Of a DNA stretch of 64,000 nucleotides, positions 53,894 through 63,219 are shown one piece after another. This DNA is from Pelomonas sp. BJYL3. Lineage in GTDB: Bacteria > Pseudomonadota > Gammaproteobacteria > Burkholderiales > Burkholderiaceae_C. Made by a program: the position numbers and the translations under genes. Positions within the stretch are counted from its first letter, which is position 1; each line of letters begins with the position of its first letter. The DNA is taken from positions 1 through 64,000 of the forward strand of contig NZ_JANZKX010000010.1 of the NCBI RefSeq assembly GCF_027257975.1. Reading direction: 5' to 3'. A model generated the notes under the pieces. It was not told where the DNA came from, made no database searches, and was given only the letters and a program-made list of their open reading frames with translations.

Positions 53894-55068
53894 GCGCTCA
53901 CCTCCTGCAGCTGCAAGGCCTCGATCAGGGCCTGGCGGGCCAGCGCGGGGGCCTCCTCGCGCAGCTTGACGCCCACCGGCAGAGACACCGCCCGCGACAG
54001 CCAGGCCGCCGACTGCGGGAAGGCCGTGGCCAGCTCGCCGCCATGGGCCGCGGCCAGCTCGGGCATGTGGGTCCAGGTGCCGGCGAAGTGCCAGGTGTAG
54101 GCCTCGGGCAGGATCTTGGTCGCCAGGCCGCGGGCCAGCAGGGCCTCGCGGCAGCGGCGGGCGGCGGCGTTGTCCTGCACGAAGAAGACCAGGGCGTCGG
54201 CCGTCTCGTAGCTGCCGGCCGGCACCTCGCGCGGCGTGATGCCAGGCAGGTCGTGGATGGCCTGCCACAGCAGCTCGCGGTTGCGGCGCTGGGCCTTGAC
54301 GATGTCCGGCAGCTTGCGCAGCTGGGCCAGGCCCACGGCGCCCTGCAGCTCCATCATGCGGAAGTTGAAGCCGCTGCTGGCGCGGGTGTCCTCCCAGCGC
54401 GGCACGGCGGGGTTGTTCTCGTGGCCATGGTCATGCCAGGCGGCGCCACGGGCCCAGTCGGCCTGCTCCTGGAACAGCACCAGGCCGCCCTCGCCCGTGG
54501 TCATGGTCTTGGCGAAGTCGAAGCTGAAGGTGCCCAGGCGGCCCCAGCTGCCCAGGGCCCGGCCGTTGAGCGAGCCGCCGCAGCCCCAGGCCGCGTCCTC
54601 GATGAGGGCGATGCCATGGGCGTCGCAGATGGCCTTGATCTCCGGCAGGCGCGAGGGCGTGCCCAGCATGTGGACCACGATGACGGCCTTGGTGCGCGGC
54701 GTGATGCGGCGCTTCAGGTCCTCGGGGTCCATGTTGAGCGTGGCATCGATCTCGGCGCAGACCGGCGTGGCCCGCGACTCGATGATGGCCTCCACCGTCG
54801 CCACGAAGGTGAAGCTCTGGGTGATGACCTCGTCGCCAGCGCCGATGCCCAGCGCCGCCAGGCCCACGCGCAGCGCGGCGGTGCCGGAGGACACGGCCAG
54901 CGCATGCGGCGAGCCCATGGCCTGGGCGAAGGCCTGCTCGAACTCGCGGACCTTGTAGCAGTCCCCGCGCAGGGCGTCGAAGCCGTGGCGGAACAGGATG
55001 GCGCCGCGGGCGAAGATGTCCTGGATCTCGGCCAGTTCCTCTGGGCCCATCACTTCATAGCCTGGCAT
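53890..55068 (-). CDS. kdnA: KdnA-like PLP aminotransferase (8-amino-ulosonate forming)
   Basis: The product is 392 residues with GGGAGA 6 bases upstream. The start [20 protein letters not shown] with RHGFDALRG is the form seen in KdnA of Shewanella, which transaminates 8-oxo-Kdo to 8-amino-3,8-dideoxy-manno-octulosonate. PLP features are [20 protein letters not shown] (cofactor Asp) and [15 protein letters not shown] (Schiff-base Lys). It follows the KdnB-like dehydrogenase gene, the partner in that reaction. Assignment rests on recalled family resemblance and the pairing, not on an alignment. An alternative is a general DegT sugar aminotransferase. Confidence 0.78.
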   Translation of the reverse strand: MPGYEVMGPEELAEIQDIFARGAILFRHGFDALRGDCYKVREFEQAFAQAMGSPHALAVSSGTAALRVGLAALGIGAGDEVITQSFTFVATVEAIIESRATPVCAEIDATLNMDPEDLKRRITPRTKAVIVVHMLGTPSRLPEIKAICDAHGIALIEDAAWGCGGSLNGRALGSWGRLGTFSFDFAKTMTTGEGGLVLFQEQADWARGAAWHDHGHENNPAVPRWEDTRASSGFNFRMMELQGAVGLAQLRKLPDIVKAQRRNRELLWQAIHDLPGITPREVPAGSYETADALVFFVQDNAAARRCREALLARGLATKILPEAYTWHFAGTWTHMPELAAAHGGELATAFPQSAAWLSRAVSLPVGVKLREEAPALARQALIEALQLQEVSA

Positions 55069-55114
55069 GGTGTCTCCCGGTCTCGTGCTGTGAGCTGTGT
55101 GCTGCTGTCGCTGT

Positions 55115-56236
55115 TTACATCAGGCGGAAGAGTTCCGCCACTTTCTGGGGCGTCAGCACGGACTTGAAGTCCTCGCCCAGCGCATTGGTCAGGGGTTTGG
55201 CATGCACGATGGAGCTCTTGTAGAGCGCCTCGAAGCCGGCTTCGTCCAGGCCCAGGCAGACGCCCTTGGGGATCTCCACGCCCTGTGCCTCCACCATGCC
55301 CCAGAACTCGTCATAGGCCTGCGGGTAGAACTCGCCCATGGCCCGCATCACGATGCAGTTGGCCACGCAGTGGTGCAGGCCCAGCACGACCGACAGGCCG
55401 GCGGACAGCGGGTGCACCAGGCCCACATAGCTCGTGGCGATGGCGCAGCCGCCCAGATACGAGGCCACCATCAGGCGCTCGCGGTTCTCGGGGGCCATCA
55501 TGTCGCCCTGGCCGAAGACCTGGCGGCAGAGGTTGATGGTCTCGCGCGAGTAGGCGTCGCCGATGGCATTGCGGTAGCTGCCGGCCAGGGACTCGATGCA
55601 GTGGATGTAGGCATCCATGCCCGTGTAGAAGTACTGGTTGCGCGGCACGGTGGCCGTCAGCTGCGGGTCCATGATCACATGGTCGAAGACCGTGTAGTCG
55701 CTGTTCATGCCCAGCTTCAGGCCGGTGGCGGCATTGGTCATCACGCAGGTGCGCGTGGCCTCGGCGCCGGTGCCCGAGACGGTGGGGATGCCCACCTTGA
55801 AGACGCCCGGATGCTTGAGCAGGTCCCAGCCCTGGTAGTCGGCCGCATGGCCGCCGTTGCCCAGCAGGTTGGACACCGCCTTGGCCGTGTCCATGGTGAT
55901 GCCGCCGCCCATGCCCACCACGGCCGCCGGCTGGCTCAGGCCGCGATCCAGCAGGGTGGCCACCAGGGCGTCGATGCCCTCGGTCTTGGGCTCGTGCGCG
56001 GTCTGCACGAACTGCAGCACGTCGTCCCCGCCCACGCCCAGGCGGGCCGCCAGATCAGGCTGGGCGGCGAAGAACTCGTCGACCAGGAAGACGACCGCGC
56101 CCCCCTGCCCCTGCGCCTGGGCCTGCGAGCGGCGGCCGTCCAGCAGGCCGCGCAGCTCGGCCAGGGAGCCGGCGCCGATGTTGTAGCGGCCGACGTTCTT
56201 CACGAGCTTGACGCCGGTATCGAGGATGTTTGCCAT
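55115..56236 (-). CDS. kdnB: KdnB-like iron-containing alcohol dehydrogenase (ulosonate 8-oxidase)
   Basis: The product is 373 residues from ATG 56236. NAD is bound by VVGMGGGITMDTAKAVSNLL and IPTVSGTGAEATRTCVMTN. The metal ligands of group III alcohol dehydrogenases are Asp and His in GMDAYIHCIES and His in GLVHPLSAGL and GLHHCVANC. KdnB oxidises the C8 primary alcohol of Kdo to the aldehyde used by KdnA. It lies 46 bases upstream of the kdnA-like gene and 59 bases downstream of a type I secretion channel gene, all on one strand. The substrate here may be Kdo or a nine-carbon acid made by the NeuB-type enzyme. Confidence 0.8.
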   Translation of the reverse strand: MANILDTGVKLVKNVGRYNIGAGSLAELRGLLDGRRSQAQAQGQGGAVVFLVDEFFAAQPDLAARLGVGGDDVLQFVQTAHEPKTEGIDALVATLLDRGLSQPAAVVGMGGGITMDTAKAVSNLLGNGGHAADYQGWDLLKHPGVFKVGIPTVSGTGAEATRTCVMTNAATGLKLGMNSDYTVFDHVIMDPQLTATVPRNQYFYTGMDAYIHCIESLAGSYRNAIGDAYSRETINLCRQVFGQGDMMAPENRERLMVASYLGGCAIATSYVGLVHPLSAGLSVVLGLHHCVANCIVMRAMGEFYPQAYDEFWGMVEAQGVEIPKGVCLGLDEAGFEALYKSSIVHAKPLTNALGEDFKSVLTPQKVAELFRLM

Positions 56237-56295
56237 GGTGTGCGTGGAACGGTGTCCGTGAAATCTCAGGAATCGTGCCGCGAGGGCACGCAGCT

Positions 56296-57642
56296 TCAGC
56301 GCAGCGGCGCCATCACGCCCCGCCCCAGGGACCACAGCATGGCCACGGCCTGCTGCCCGTCGAACAGGGCGTTCACGTGCGCGATGCGCAGCGAGTAATA
56401 GTCTGACTCCGATCCCATCACATCGAACAGGGAGCGGCGGCCCAATTGCTGCCACTGTTGCAATGTGGCGGTGCGCAGCTGTGAACTGTTGCGCAGGATC
56501 TCGGTGATGCGGCGCGCCCGGTCGAAGGCCGAGGTGGCGGATTCGTGCATGTCGATCAGGCGGTAGCGCCGGGCCTCCAGGGCATCCTCGCGCTGCAGCC
56601 GGGCGGCCTCGGCGCGCTTGCTGGCGGCATTGACGGAGGCGTCCTGGCCCGGCGTCATCAGCGGCACGTTCACGCTGAAGCCCACGGCCCAGTCGCGGCT
56701 GCGGGTCACGCCCGCGCTGGCGCTTGTGCCCACGATGGCGTTGACCTGGGGCTTGGCATTGGCGCGCACGCTCTCCACATAGCTGCCCTGGGCGCGGGCC
56801 TGGGCCTCGAGCTGGATCACCTCGGGCGCGCTGAGGGCGTCGCGTTGCATGTCATCGAGCTCGGGCACCCGGGTCAGCAGGTTGGAGAAGCTGGCGCTGG
56901 GCGGCAGATCGTCGCCCACGAAGCGCTTGAGCCGCGTCTCGGTCTGGCGCAGGGCCGACATGGTGGACTCCACCGCCAGGTCGGCCTGCAGCAGGTTCTT
57001 CTGGGCCTGCACCAGCTCGCTGGCCCGCCCCTTGTCAGCCTTGACGATGGCTTCCAGCGAATCCACCAGGCAGGCCATGCGGCGCACGTACTGGCTGTAG
57101 ACCTGGGCCTGCAGCAGGTAGCGGCCGCGGTCCAGGGCCAGGGAGACGGTCTGCAGGGCCAGCTGCTGCTCGGCGCTGAAGTAGCCCTGGCGCGCGGCCT
57201 CGGCCAGCTGCGAACGCCAGCCGGCCAGCTGGCGGTTGCGCCCGAAGTCGAAGAGGGTCGCGCTCAGGTTGAAGGCCACGCGCCCCTGCGCGCCGCTGCC
57301 GTTGCTGGCGCCGTCGGTGCTGGAGCCCATCTGGTTGCCCTGCAGGTCCAGGCTGGCACGGGGCTTGTTGGCCTGGCTGACCTCCTCCCAGTCGTCGCGG
57401 GCGGCCTGGGCCAGCAGCTTGACCATGCCCACCGACTGGCTGCGAGCCAGGGCCCGGTCCACCAGGACCTGGATCTGGGCACGCGGGTCGGCGTCGCTGA
57501 TCACCAGCTGGCTGGCGGCCTTCTGGGCGGCCGGGGAGTTGGCGTCGTCCTCGTTGCAGCGGCCCTGGGCCAGGGCGGCCGTGGTGGCGCCCAGCAGCAG
57601 GCACTGGAACAGGCTCATGCCGAGATTGCGCAGCGTCCCCAT
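56296..57642 (-). CDS. TolC-like outer-membrane protein of a type I secretion system
   Basis: The product is 448 residues. The signal peptide covers 1-26 (LFQCLLLGATTAALAQ). The mature part has the coiled-coil halves of TolC-like channels (QIQVLVDRALARSQSVGMVK; FNLSATLFDFGRNRQLAG; AAGVTRSRDWAVGFSVNVPLM-like stretch; VNAASKRAEAARLQREDALE). It belongs to the branch paired with LapB/LapC-type exporters. It is the third gene after the ABC ATPase and adaptor genes and completes the exporter. A 59-base gap separates it from the kdnB-like gene. Confidence 0.87.
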   Translation of the reverse strand: MGTLRNLGMSLFQCLLLGATTAALAQGRCNEDDANSPAAQKAASQLVISDADPRAQIQVLVDRALARSQSVGMVKLLAQAARDDWEEVSQANKPRASLDLQGNQMGSSTDGASNGSGAQGRVAFNLSATLFDFGRNRQLAGWRSQLAEAARQGYFSAEQQLALQTVSLALDRGRYLLQAQVYSQYVRRMACLVDSLEAIVKADKGRASELVQAQKNLLQADLAVESTMSALRQTETRLKRFVGDDLPPSASFSNLLTRVPELDDMQRDALSAPEVIQLEAQARAQGSYVESVRANAKPQVNAIVGTSASAGVTRSRDWAVGFSVNVPLMTPGQDASVNAASKRAEAARLQREDALEARRYRLIDMHESATSAFDRARRITEILRNSSQLRTATLQQWQQLGRRSLFDVMGSESDYYSLRIAHVNALFDGQQAVAMLWSLGRGVMAPLR

Positions 57643-57771
57643 GGCCTCATCCCCCAGCGTACAGACAGGTCTTGCTCATGCCTGTACTGGACCACAGGGC
57701 GGCCGGGAACTTGAGCAGGAAAAGCCGCCGCTATGCCCCGCTTCTCTGCGGCTGGCCGGAGGCCGCGGGGC

Positions 57772-58974
57772 TCAGCGCTCGCGCAGGGCCTCGCGCGAAC
57801 GCATCATGGGCCGCAGCAGGAAGCTCAGCACTGAACGCTCGCCGGTCTTGATCTCCACCGAAGCCGTCATGCCGGGGATGATGGCCAGGGTCTCGCCCTT
57901 GTAGCGGATGTTGTTCTGCTCGGCCCGGATGAGGGTGCGGTAGTAGCGGCCGTCATTGCCCAGCGGGTTGGCCTCGCCGATGGCGTCCGGGCTGATCTGC
58001 TCGACCTTGCCCTCCAGGCCGCCCAGGGCGTTGAAGTCGATGCCCGAGAGCTTGATCACGGCATGCTGCCCCACCTGGATGAAGCCGACGTCCGCCGGGC
58101 TGACCCGCGCCTCGACCAGCATGCGCGTGCCCAGCGGCACGATCTCCATGATGGGCGAGCCCATGGCCACGACGCCGCCGATGGTGTTGATCCGGATGTT
58201 CTTGACCAGGCCCCGCACCGGCGAGCGCAGCACCGTGCGGTCCAGGGCGTCCTTGCGGACCACCTGCTGCTGCTTCATCATGGCCAGGTCGTTCTGGAGC
58301 TTGACCAGCTCGCTCATCGCCTCCTGGCGGAAGCGCCCCTGGCGTTCCACCCGGGACTGGCGCATCTCGTTGACCTGGCGGCTCAGGCGCATCACCTCCA
58401 CGTCCGACATCAGCCCCTTGGCCGACATCTCCTGGGCCACCTTCAGCTCCTTGCCCACCAGGGCCGCGCTGCGGTCGATGCCCGCCAGCGACTCCTCCAG
58501 CAGGCGCTGGCGGGCCTGGAAGGCCTGGGTCTCGGCGGCGGTGAGCGCAGGGGCGGCCTTCAGCTCCTCGGGGAACTTCAGCGCCGTGCCATTGGCCTCG
58601 GCCTGCAGGCGCGCGGCCTGGGCCATCATGGCCAGCTCGCGCAGCTGGCCCTCGTTCTGCTGGGCCTCGACCCGCGTGGGGTCCAGGCGCACCAGCTCCT
58701 GGCCGGCCTCGACCTGCTGGCCTTCGCGGACCAGCAGCTCGCGCAGCAGGCCGGAGTCCAGGCTGGCGATGACCTGCTCCTTGCCGTCGGGCACCACCCG
58801 CCCCTCGCTGCGGCTGACCATGTCGACCTGGGCCAGCGAGGCCCAGACGATGGCGGCCACGACCGCCGCCAGCATCAGGTAGACGGCCCACATCACGCGC
58901 GGCAGCGGCTCGTCGACCTGTGCGGCCGCCAGGCTGCTCAGGAACAGACCTTCGTCACGGGAGGAAGAAGCCAC
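57772..58974 (-). CDS. HlyD-family membrane fusion protein of a type I secretion system
   Basis: The product is 400 residues from GTG 58974. One membrane helix near residue 27 (VMWAVYLMLAAVVAAIVWAS) is followed by VDMVSRSEGRVVPDGKEQVI, the HlyD opening, and LLVREGQQVEAGQELVRLDP. A long coiled coil runs about 80-230. The C-terminal signature LSGIDFNALGGLEGKVEQISPDA with the RTLIRAEQN turn is the HlyD secretion-protein motif. It links the ABC ATPase to the outer channel. It lies 20 bases after the ATPase gene. Confidence 0.92.
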   Translation of the reverse strand: MASSSRDEGLFLSSLAAAQVDEPLPRVMWAVYLMLAAVVAAIVWASLAQVDMVSRSEGRVVPDGKEQVIASLDSGLLRELLVREGQQVEAGQELVRLDPTRVEAQQNEGQLRELAMMAQAARLQAEANGTALKFPEELKAAPALTAAETQAFQARQRLLEESLAGIDRSAALVGKELKVAQEMSAKGLMSDVEVMRLSRQVNEMRQSRVERQGRFRQEAMSELVKLQNDLAMMKQQQVVRKDALDRTVLRSPVRGLVKNIRINTIGGVVAMGSPIMEIVPLGTRMLVEARVSPADVGFIQVGQHAVIKLSGIDFNALGGLEGKVEQISPDAIGEANPLGNDGRYYRTLIRAEQNNIRYKGETLAIIPGMTASVEIKTGERSVLSFLLRPMMRSREALRER

Positions 58975-58994
58975 TCAGCGCCCTCGTTCGGTGT

Positions 58995-61328
58995 TCAGAC
59001 GGATGGCGAGCGCTGCACCGGCTGCGCCGCCGGGTGCATGTGCAGATTGGAGGCCTGGGCGGCCGCCGCGGGGTCGGGCGCGGCGGGCCGCACGCCGGAC
59101 AGCGCCGCCAGGACCTGATCGCGCGGGCCGTCCATGACCAGCTTGCCGTTGTCCATCACGACGATGCGCTGCACCAGCTCCAGCACGGCCGGGCGGTGGG
59201 TCACCACCAGCAGGGTGCACTGCTGGGCGGCGTCGCGCAGCTGGCGCAGGAAGAGGATCTCGGACTGGGCGTCCATGGAGCTGGTGGGCTCGTCCATCAG
59301 CAGCAGCTTGGGCCGGTTCACCAGGGCGCGGGCCAGGGCCACCATCTGGCGCTGGCCGCCGGACAGCAGGCTGCCCATCTCGCCCACGGGGAGGTCCCAG
59401 CCCAGGGGATGGCCGGCGACCACGCGGTCCAGGCCCGTCAGCTTGGCGACCTCGACCAGGCGGCCCGCATCGACGTCAGCCCGGCCCATGGCGACGTTGT
59501 CACGCAGCGTGCCGTGGAAGAGCTTGGGCTCCTGCGAGACAAAGCCCACATGGGCGCGGAACTCGGCCGGGTCGATCTGGCGCAGGTCGATGCCCTCGAT
59601 CTCCACCATGCCCTCGGTGGGCTGGTAGAGCCCGGCCAGCAGGCGCAGCACGGTGGACTTGCCGCTGCCGATGCGCCCCAGCACGGCGATGCGCTCGCCG
59701 GGCTCGATGCGCAGGCTCACGCCCTTGAGCACCTTGGGCGCCTGATGCTCGCCAGTCATCGGATAGGAGAAGCCCACCTCGCGCAGGCCGATGCGGCCGC
59801 TGAACTCGCTCATGGGCACGTAGTTGCGGTCCGAGGCGCGCTCGACGGGCTTCTTCATGACCTCGTCCAGCGACAGCATGGCCGCACGCGCGCTCTGGTA
59901 GCGGGCCGTGAGGCTCACCACGCTGCCCAGCGGGGCGATGGCGCGGGTCGCGAACATCACCGCACCGATCAGGCCGCCGGCGGAGATGATGCGGTCCTGG
60001 ATCAGGTAGACGCCCCAGACCAGCATCACCAGGGTCACCGCCTGCTGCATGGTCATGGTGAGGTTGTTGGTGAAGGCATGCATGGCCCGCATGCGCAGGC
60101 CGGACTCGGCGGCCACGGCATTGCTGATCTCGTAGCGGTGCAGGAAGCGGCCTTCCGCGCCGGAGGTCTTGAGGTCTTCCAGCCCCTCCACCACCTCCAC
60201 CAGGGAGCCCTGCAGCTCGGCCTGCTCCGCCATGTTCGCCCGCACCACATTGCGCAGGTACTTCTGCAGAGCAAAGGTCAGCAGCACCAGGCCCGGCACC
60301 GCCAGCGCCACCACCCAGCCCAGCGGCCCGCCCAGCATGAAGGTCATGGCCACGAAAAGCACGATGAAGGGCAGGTCCGACACCACCGACATGCTGGCCG
60401 AGGTGAAGAACTCCCGCACGGTCTCCACCTGGCCCAGGTAGTGGGCATAGGAGCCGGCCGAGGCGGGCTTGTGCTCCATGCGCACCAGCAGGGTCTGCTT
60501 GAAGAGCATGGAGCCGATGATCAGGTCCGCCTTGCGGCCGGCGAGGTCGATCAGGTGGGCGCGCAGCTGGCGGGCGAAGAGGTCGAAGATCAGCGCCAGG
60601 GAGGCCCCGATGGCCAGGGTCCACAGCGTGGCCATGGCGTCGTGGTGGGGGATGACCTTGTCGTAGATGACACTGGTGACCAGGCCGCTGACCATCATCA
60701 GCAGATTGCTCAGCAGGGCCGCGGTCATGGCGCCGCGGTAGTAGGGGATGAAGCGCTTGAGCGTGCCCCACAGCCAGTGGCTGCCCTGCCCCGCCAGCAA
60801 GGCGTGATGGCGAGGGTCCGCCTGGGAGACTTCCTTGGGCGTGGCCACCAGGGCGAAGCCGCTGTACTCACCCTCCAGCTCGGCCTGGGCCACGACGCAG
60901 GCCTTGGCCTCGGGGCCGGGGAAGACCACCTCGAAGGCCTGCTGGCCCTCCACCTCGCGGCGGGACACCAGCACGCAGGCGTCGCCGCCATGCAGCAGCA
61001 GCACGGCGGGCAGCACCAGCGGGTTGATTTCGGCCAGGCCCTTGGAGAGCATGCCGGCCTCGTAGCCGGCCTCGCGCATCATGCGGATGGCCTGGTTGGG
61101 CGCCAGCGGGCCGTCGGTGGGCACGCCGGCGCGCAGGGAGGCCGGCGAGCGGGCCTTGCCATGGTGCTGGGTCAGCCAGACCAGCGCCTGCAGCAGCGGG
61201 TCACCGATGTCTCCCTCGGGCACGGCATGCTCGCGCCCGGCCTGCGGCTCGGGCGCCGCGGCCAGGTGCAGCGCCGCCCCGCGGGGGGGCTTGCCGCCAT
61301 CGAAGAAGGAATCGTGTCGCTGACTCAC
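58995..61328 (-). CDS. LapB-type ABC exporter ATPase with degenerate C39 domain
   Basis: The product is 777 residues from GTG 61328. Residues 40-170 are a C39 peptidase-like domain; the position of the catalytic Cys is occupied by other residues (WLTQHHGKARSP), so it should bind but not cut the substrate, as in HlyB/LapB. Six membrane helices follow (about 190-480). The ATPase domain has Walker A GRIGSGKST, signature LLSGGQRQMVALARAL and Walker B LLLMDEPTSSMD, with switch His in VVTHRP. Such exporters secrete RTX adhesins or large unfolded proteins. No substrate gene lies in the window. Confidence 0.93.
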   Translation of the reverse strand: MSQRHDSFFDGGKPPRGAALHLAAAPEPQAGREHAVPEGDIGDPLLQALVWLTQHHGKARSPASLRAGVPTDGPLAPNQAIRMMREAGYEAGMLSKGLAEINPLVLPAVLLLHGGDACVLVSRREVEGQQAFEVVFPGPEAKACVVAQAELEGEYSGFALVATPKEVSQADPRHHALLAGQGSHWLWGTLKRFIPYYRGAMTAALLSNLLMMVSGLVTSVIYDKVIPHHDAMATLWTLAIGASLALIFDLFARQLRAHLIDLAGRKADLIIGSMLFKQTLLVRMEHKPASAGSYAHYLGQVETVREFFTSASMSVVSDLPFIVLFVAMTFMLGGPLGWVVALAVPGLVLLTFALQKYLRNVVRANMAEQAELQGSLVEVVEGLEDLKTSGAEGRFLHRYEISNAVAAESGLRMRAMHAFTNNLTMTMQQAVTLVMLVWGVYLIQDRIISAGGLIGAVMFATRAIAPLGSVVSLTARYQSARAAMLSLDEVMKKPVERASDRNYVPMSEFSGRIGLREVGFSYPMTGEHQAPKVLKGVSLRIEPGERIAVLGRIGSGKSTVLRLLAGLYQPTEGMVEIEGIDLRQIDPAEFRAHVGFVSQEPKLFHGTLRDNVAMGRADVDAGRLVEVAKLTGLDRVVAGHPLGWDLPVGEMGSLLSGGQRQMVALARALVNRPKLLLMDEPTSSMDAQSEILFLRQLRDAAQQCTLLVVTHRPAVLELVQRIVVMDNGKLVMDGPRDQVLAALSGVRPAAPDPAAAAQASNLHMHPAAQPVQRSPSV

Positions 61329-61347
61329 TGGGGATCCCTACCGGGCG

Positions 61348-63219
61348 TCAGGCCCCCGGGGCCTTGCGCCGGTGCTCCAGCACCAGGCGCTCGAATTCAT
61401 GCTCAAGATCGCGCACCAGGGCGGGAATGTCAAACAGGGGCGTCTGCCGGCCCTGCTCGCGCAGGTAGCGCTTGTAGGATGCCGCACGCAGGGGCTGGCG
61501 GCCGATCTGCACGGCGCGCTCGACGTACTCCGGCAGGGAATAGGTCACGAGTTCCGGCAGTCCGGCGGCCGTCAGCAGGCTGCCGGCCATGCGGGAGATG
61601 TAGCAGCGGCCGGCCCGGGTCAGGATGGGCGTGCCCATCCAGAGGCAGTCGCTGGCGGTGGTGCCGGCGTTGTAGGGGAAGGTGTCCAGCACCAGATCGG
61701 CCAGCTGGAAGCGCGCCAGGTACTCCGGCGGCGCCACGCGCGGCGCGAAGTGCAGGCGCTCCGGCGCCACGCCCCGGGCCTGGGCGGCGGCCCTCATGTT
61801 GGCCTCGGCCCAGCGGTTGTCCGCCAGCAGCCACAGCAGGCTGCCCGGCACCTGCTGCAGGATCTGCATCCAGGCCGAGAACATCTCTTCCGTGTACTTG
61901 TGGTTGTTGTTGAAGCTGCAGAAGACGAAGGCGTCCTCGGGCAGGCCGTAGCGGGCGCGCTCGGGCGTGGGGCCGACCTCGCGCTGGCGGTCACTGACCT
62001 GGTAGCAGTGGGGCAGGTAGATGGGCTTCTCGGTGCACAGCGGGAGGTACTCCGGCGGCATCGTGAAGCGGTCCGCGATGATGTAGTCCTCCCCCGGCAG
62101 GGCCGAGGTGGCCGGCAGGCCCAGATAGCCCACCTGCACCGGCGCCGGGCGGTAGGCCAGGATGTTGGGGCGCGCGCCGCTGGTGAGGCCCTGGAGGTCG
62201 ACCATCACGTCGATGCCGGCCTCGGCGATCTGCCGCGCGGCCTGCTGGTCGTCCACGCCGGCCAGGGGCATGAAGCGGTCCATGGCCTTCAGGATGCGGG
62301 TGCGCTGGGCCGTGCCGTCTTCCTTGCTCCAGCACAGGGCATGGACCTCGAAGCGGCTGCGGTCGTGCAGCTCGAAGAGCTCGGGCGTCAGCAGGCCCAC
62401 GGCATGCATGCGCAGGTCGCCGGACAGATAGCCGATGCGGATCTTCTCCCCCGCCGGCCGCGCATGCAGCTGGTGGAAGGGCTTGCCCTTGTACTTGACG
62501 ACGCGCTCGTTGACGAAGCGCTGAGCCACCATCAGCTGGATGGCCGGGTCATCGGTGGCGCTGAGCGTGGCCAGCAGCGAGGTGTTGACCAGCAGCTGGT
62601 TGTGCGTCACCTCACCCACCGGCTGGTAGATGGGCCACTCGCACTGCTTCTGGCGGATGTGCACGTAATGCTGCTGCACGTCGCCCTGCTCGGGCTTGAG
62701 CAGCAGGCTGCGCTTCATCAGCGCCTCGGATTCATCGAGGCGGCGCTCGCTCTCCAGCAGGCGGGCGGCATTGTTGAGGGCGTGCAGGCGCAGGTCGATG
62801 GGCTCGGCGCCGATGGCCATCAGCTCGCCGGCGTCATAGACCGCCTGCCACTGGGCCAGGGCCTCGGCCGTCTTGCCCTGGTGCTCCAGCTGGTGGCCCA
62901 GGTTGAGCTTGGCCTGCGCGAAATCCGGGTTGAGGGCCAGGGCGCGCAGGTACACGGCCTCGGCCTCGGCATGCCGGCGCATCTCGCCCAGCACCGTGCC
63001 CCAGTTGAACAGGGCCAGCAGGCGCTGGGGGCTCTGGTTGCTCTCGACCCAGGCCTCGTACAGCGCCAGGCAGTCGGCCTGCCGGCCTCCCGTTTGCCAT
63101 TGGTGCGCCAGGCTCATCAGTTCCTGCAGAGGCATGGCGCCGGCGCGGGCGCGGGCGATAACGGCCTCGGCCGAGGCGGCCTGGTCCAGCAGTGCAGCAG
63201 CGGGTTGTGACATGTCCAT
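61348..63219 (-). CDS. GT41 (SPINDLY/OGT-type) protein O-glycosyltransferase
   Basis: The product is 623 residues; ATG 63213 is an alternative start. Residues 30-190 contain TPR repeats (FNWGTVLGEMRRHAEAEAVY, LRALALNPDFAQAKLNLGHQ, LLESERRLDESEALMKRSLL). The catalytic GT-B half begins RIGYLSGDLRMHAVG. Its donor-binding half has FVFCSFNNNHKYTEEMFSAW and VLDTFPYNAGTTASDCLWMG, hallmarks of O-GlcNAc-transferase-type enzymes. These modify Ser/Thr of cytoplasmic proteins before export. It is 20 bases upstream of the type I exporter ATPase gene, so the exported protein or a surface appendage may be its target. Confidence 0.9.
   Translation of the reverse strand: MDMSQPAAALLDQAASAEAVIARARAGAMPLQELMSLAHQWQTGGRQADCLALYEAWVESNQSPQRLLALFNWGTVLGEMRRHAEAEAVYLRALALNPDFAQAKLNLGHQLEHQGKTAEALAQWQAVYDAGELMAIGAEPIDLRLHALNNAARLLESERRLDESEALMKRSLLLKPEQGDVQQHYVHIRQKQCEWPIYQPVGEVTHNQLLVNTSLLATLSATDDPAIQLMVAQRFVNERVVKYKGKPFHQLHARPAGEKIRIGYLSGDLRMHAVGLLTPELFELHDRSRFEVHALCWSKEDGTAQRTRILKAMDRFMPLAGVDDQQAARQIAEAGIDVMVDLQGLTSGARPNILAYRPAPVQVGYLGLPATSALPGEDYIIADRFTMPPEYLPLCTEKPIYLPHCYQVSDRQREVGPTPERARYGLPEDAFVFCSFNNNHKYTEEMFSAWMQILQQVPGSLLWLLADNRWAEANMRAAAQARGVAPERLHFAPRVAPPEYLARFQLADLVLDTFPYNAGTTASDCLWMGTPILTRAGRCYISRMAGSLLTAAGLPELVTYSLPEYVERAVQIGRQPLRAASYKRYLREQGRQTPLFDIPALVRDLEHEFERLVLEHRRKAPGA

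Noticed and set aside
58920-61913. 997-codon plus-strand frame opposite the exporter ATPase gene
   Set aside because: Shadow of a gene with full ABC motifs; it has no family features and a Gln/His/Gly bias.
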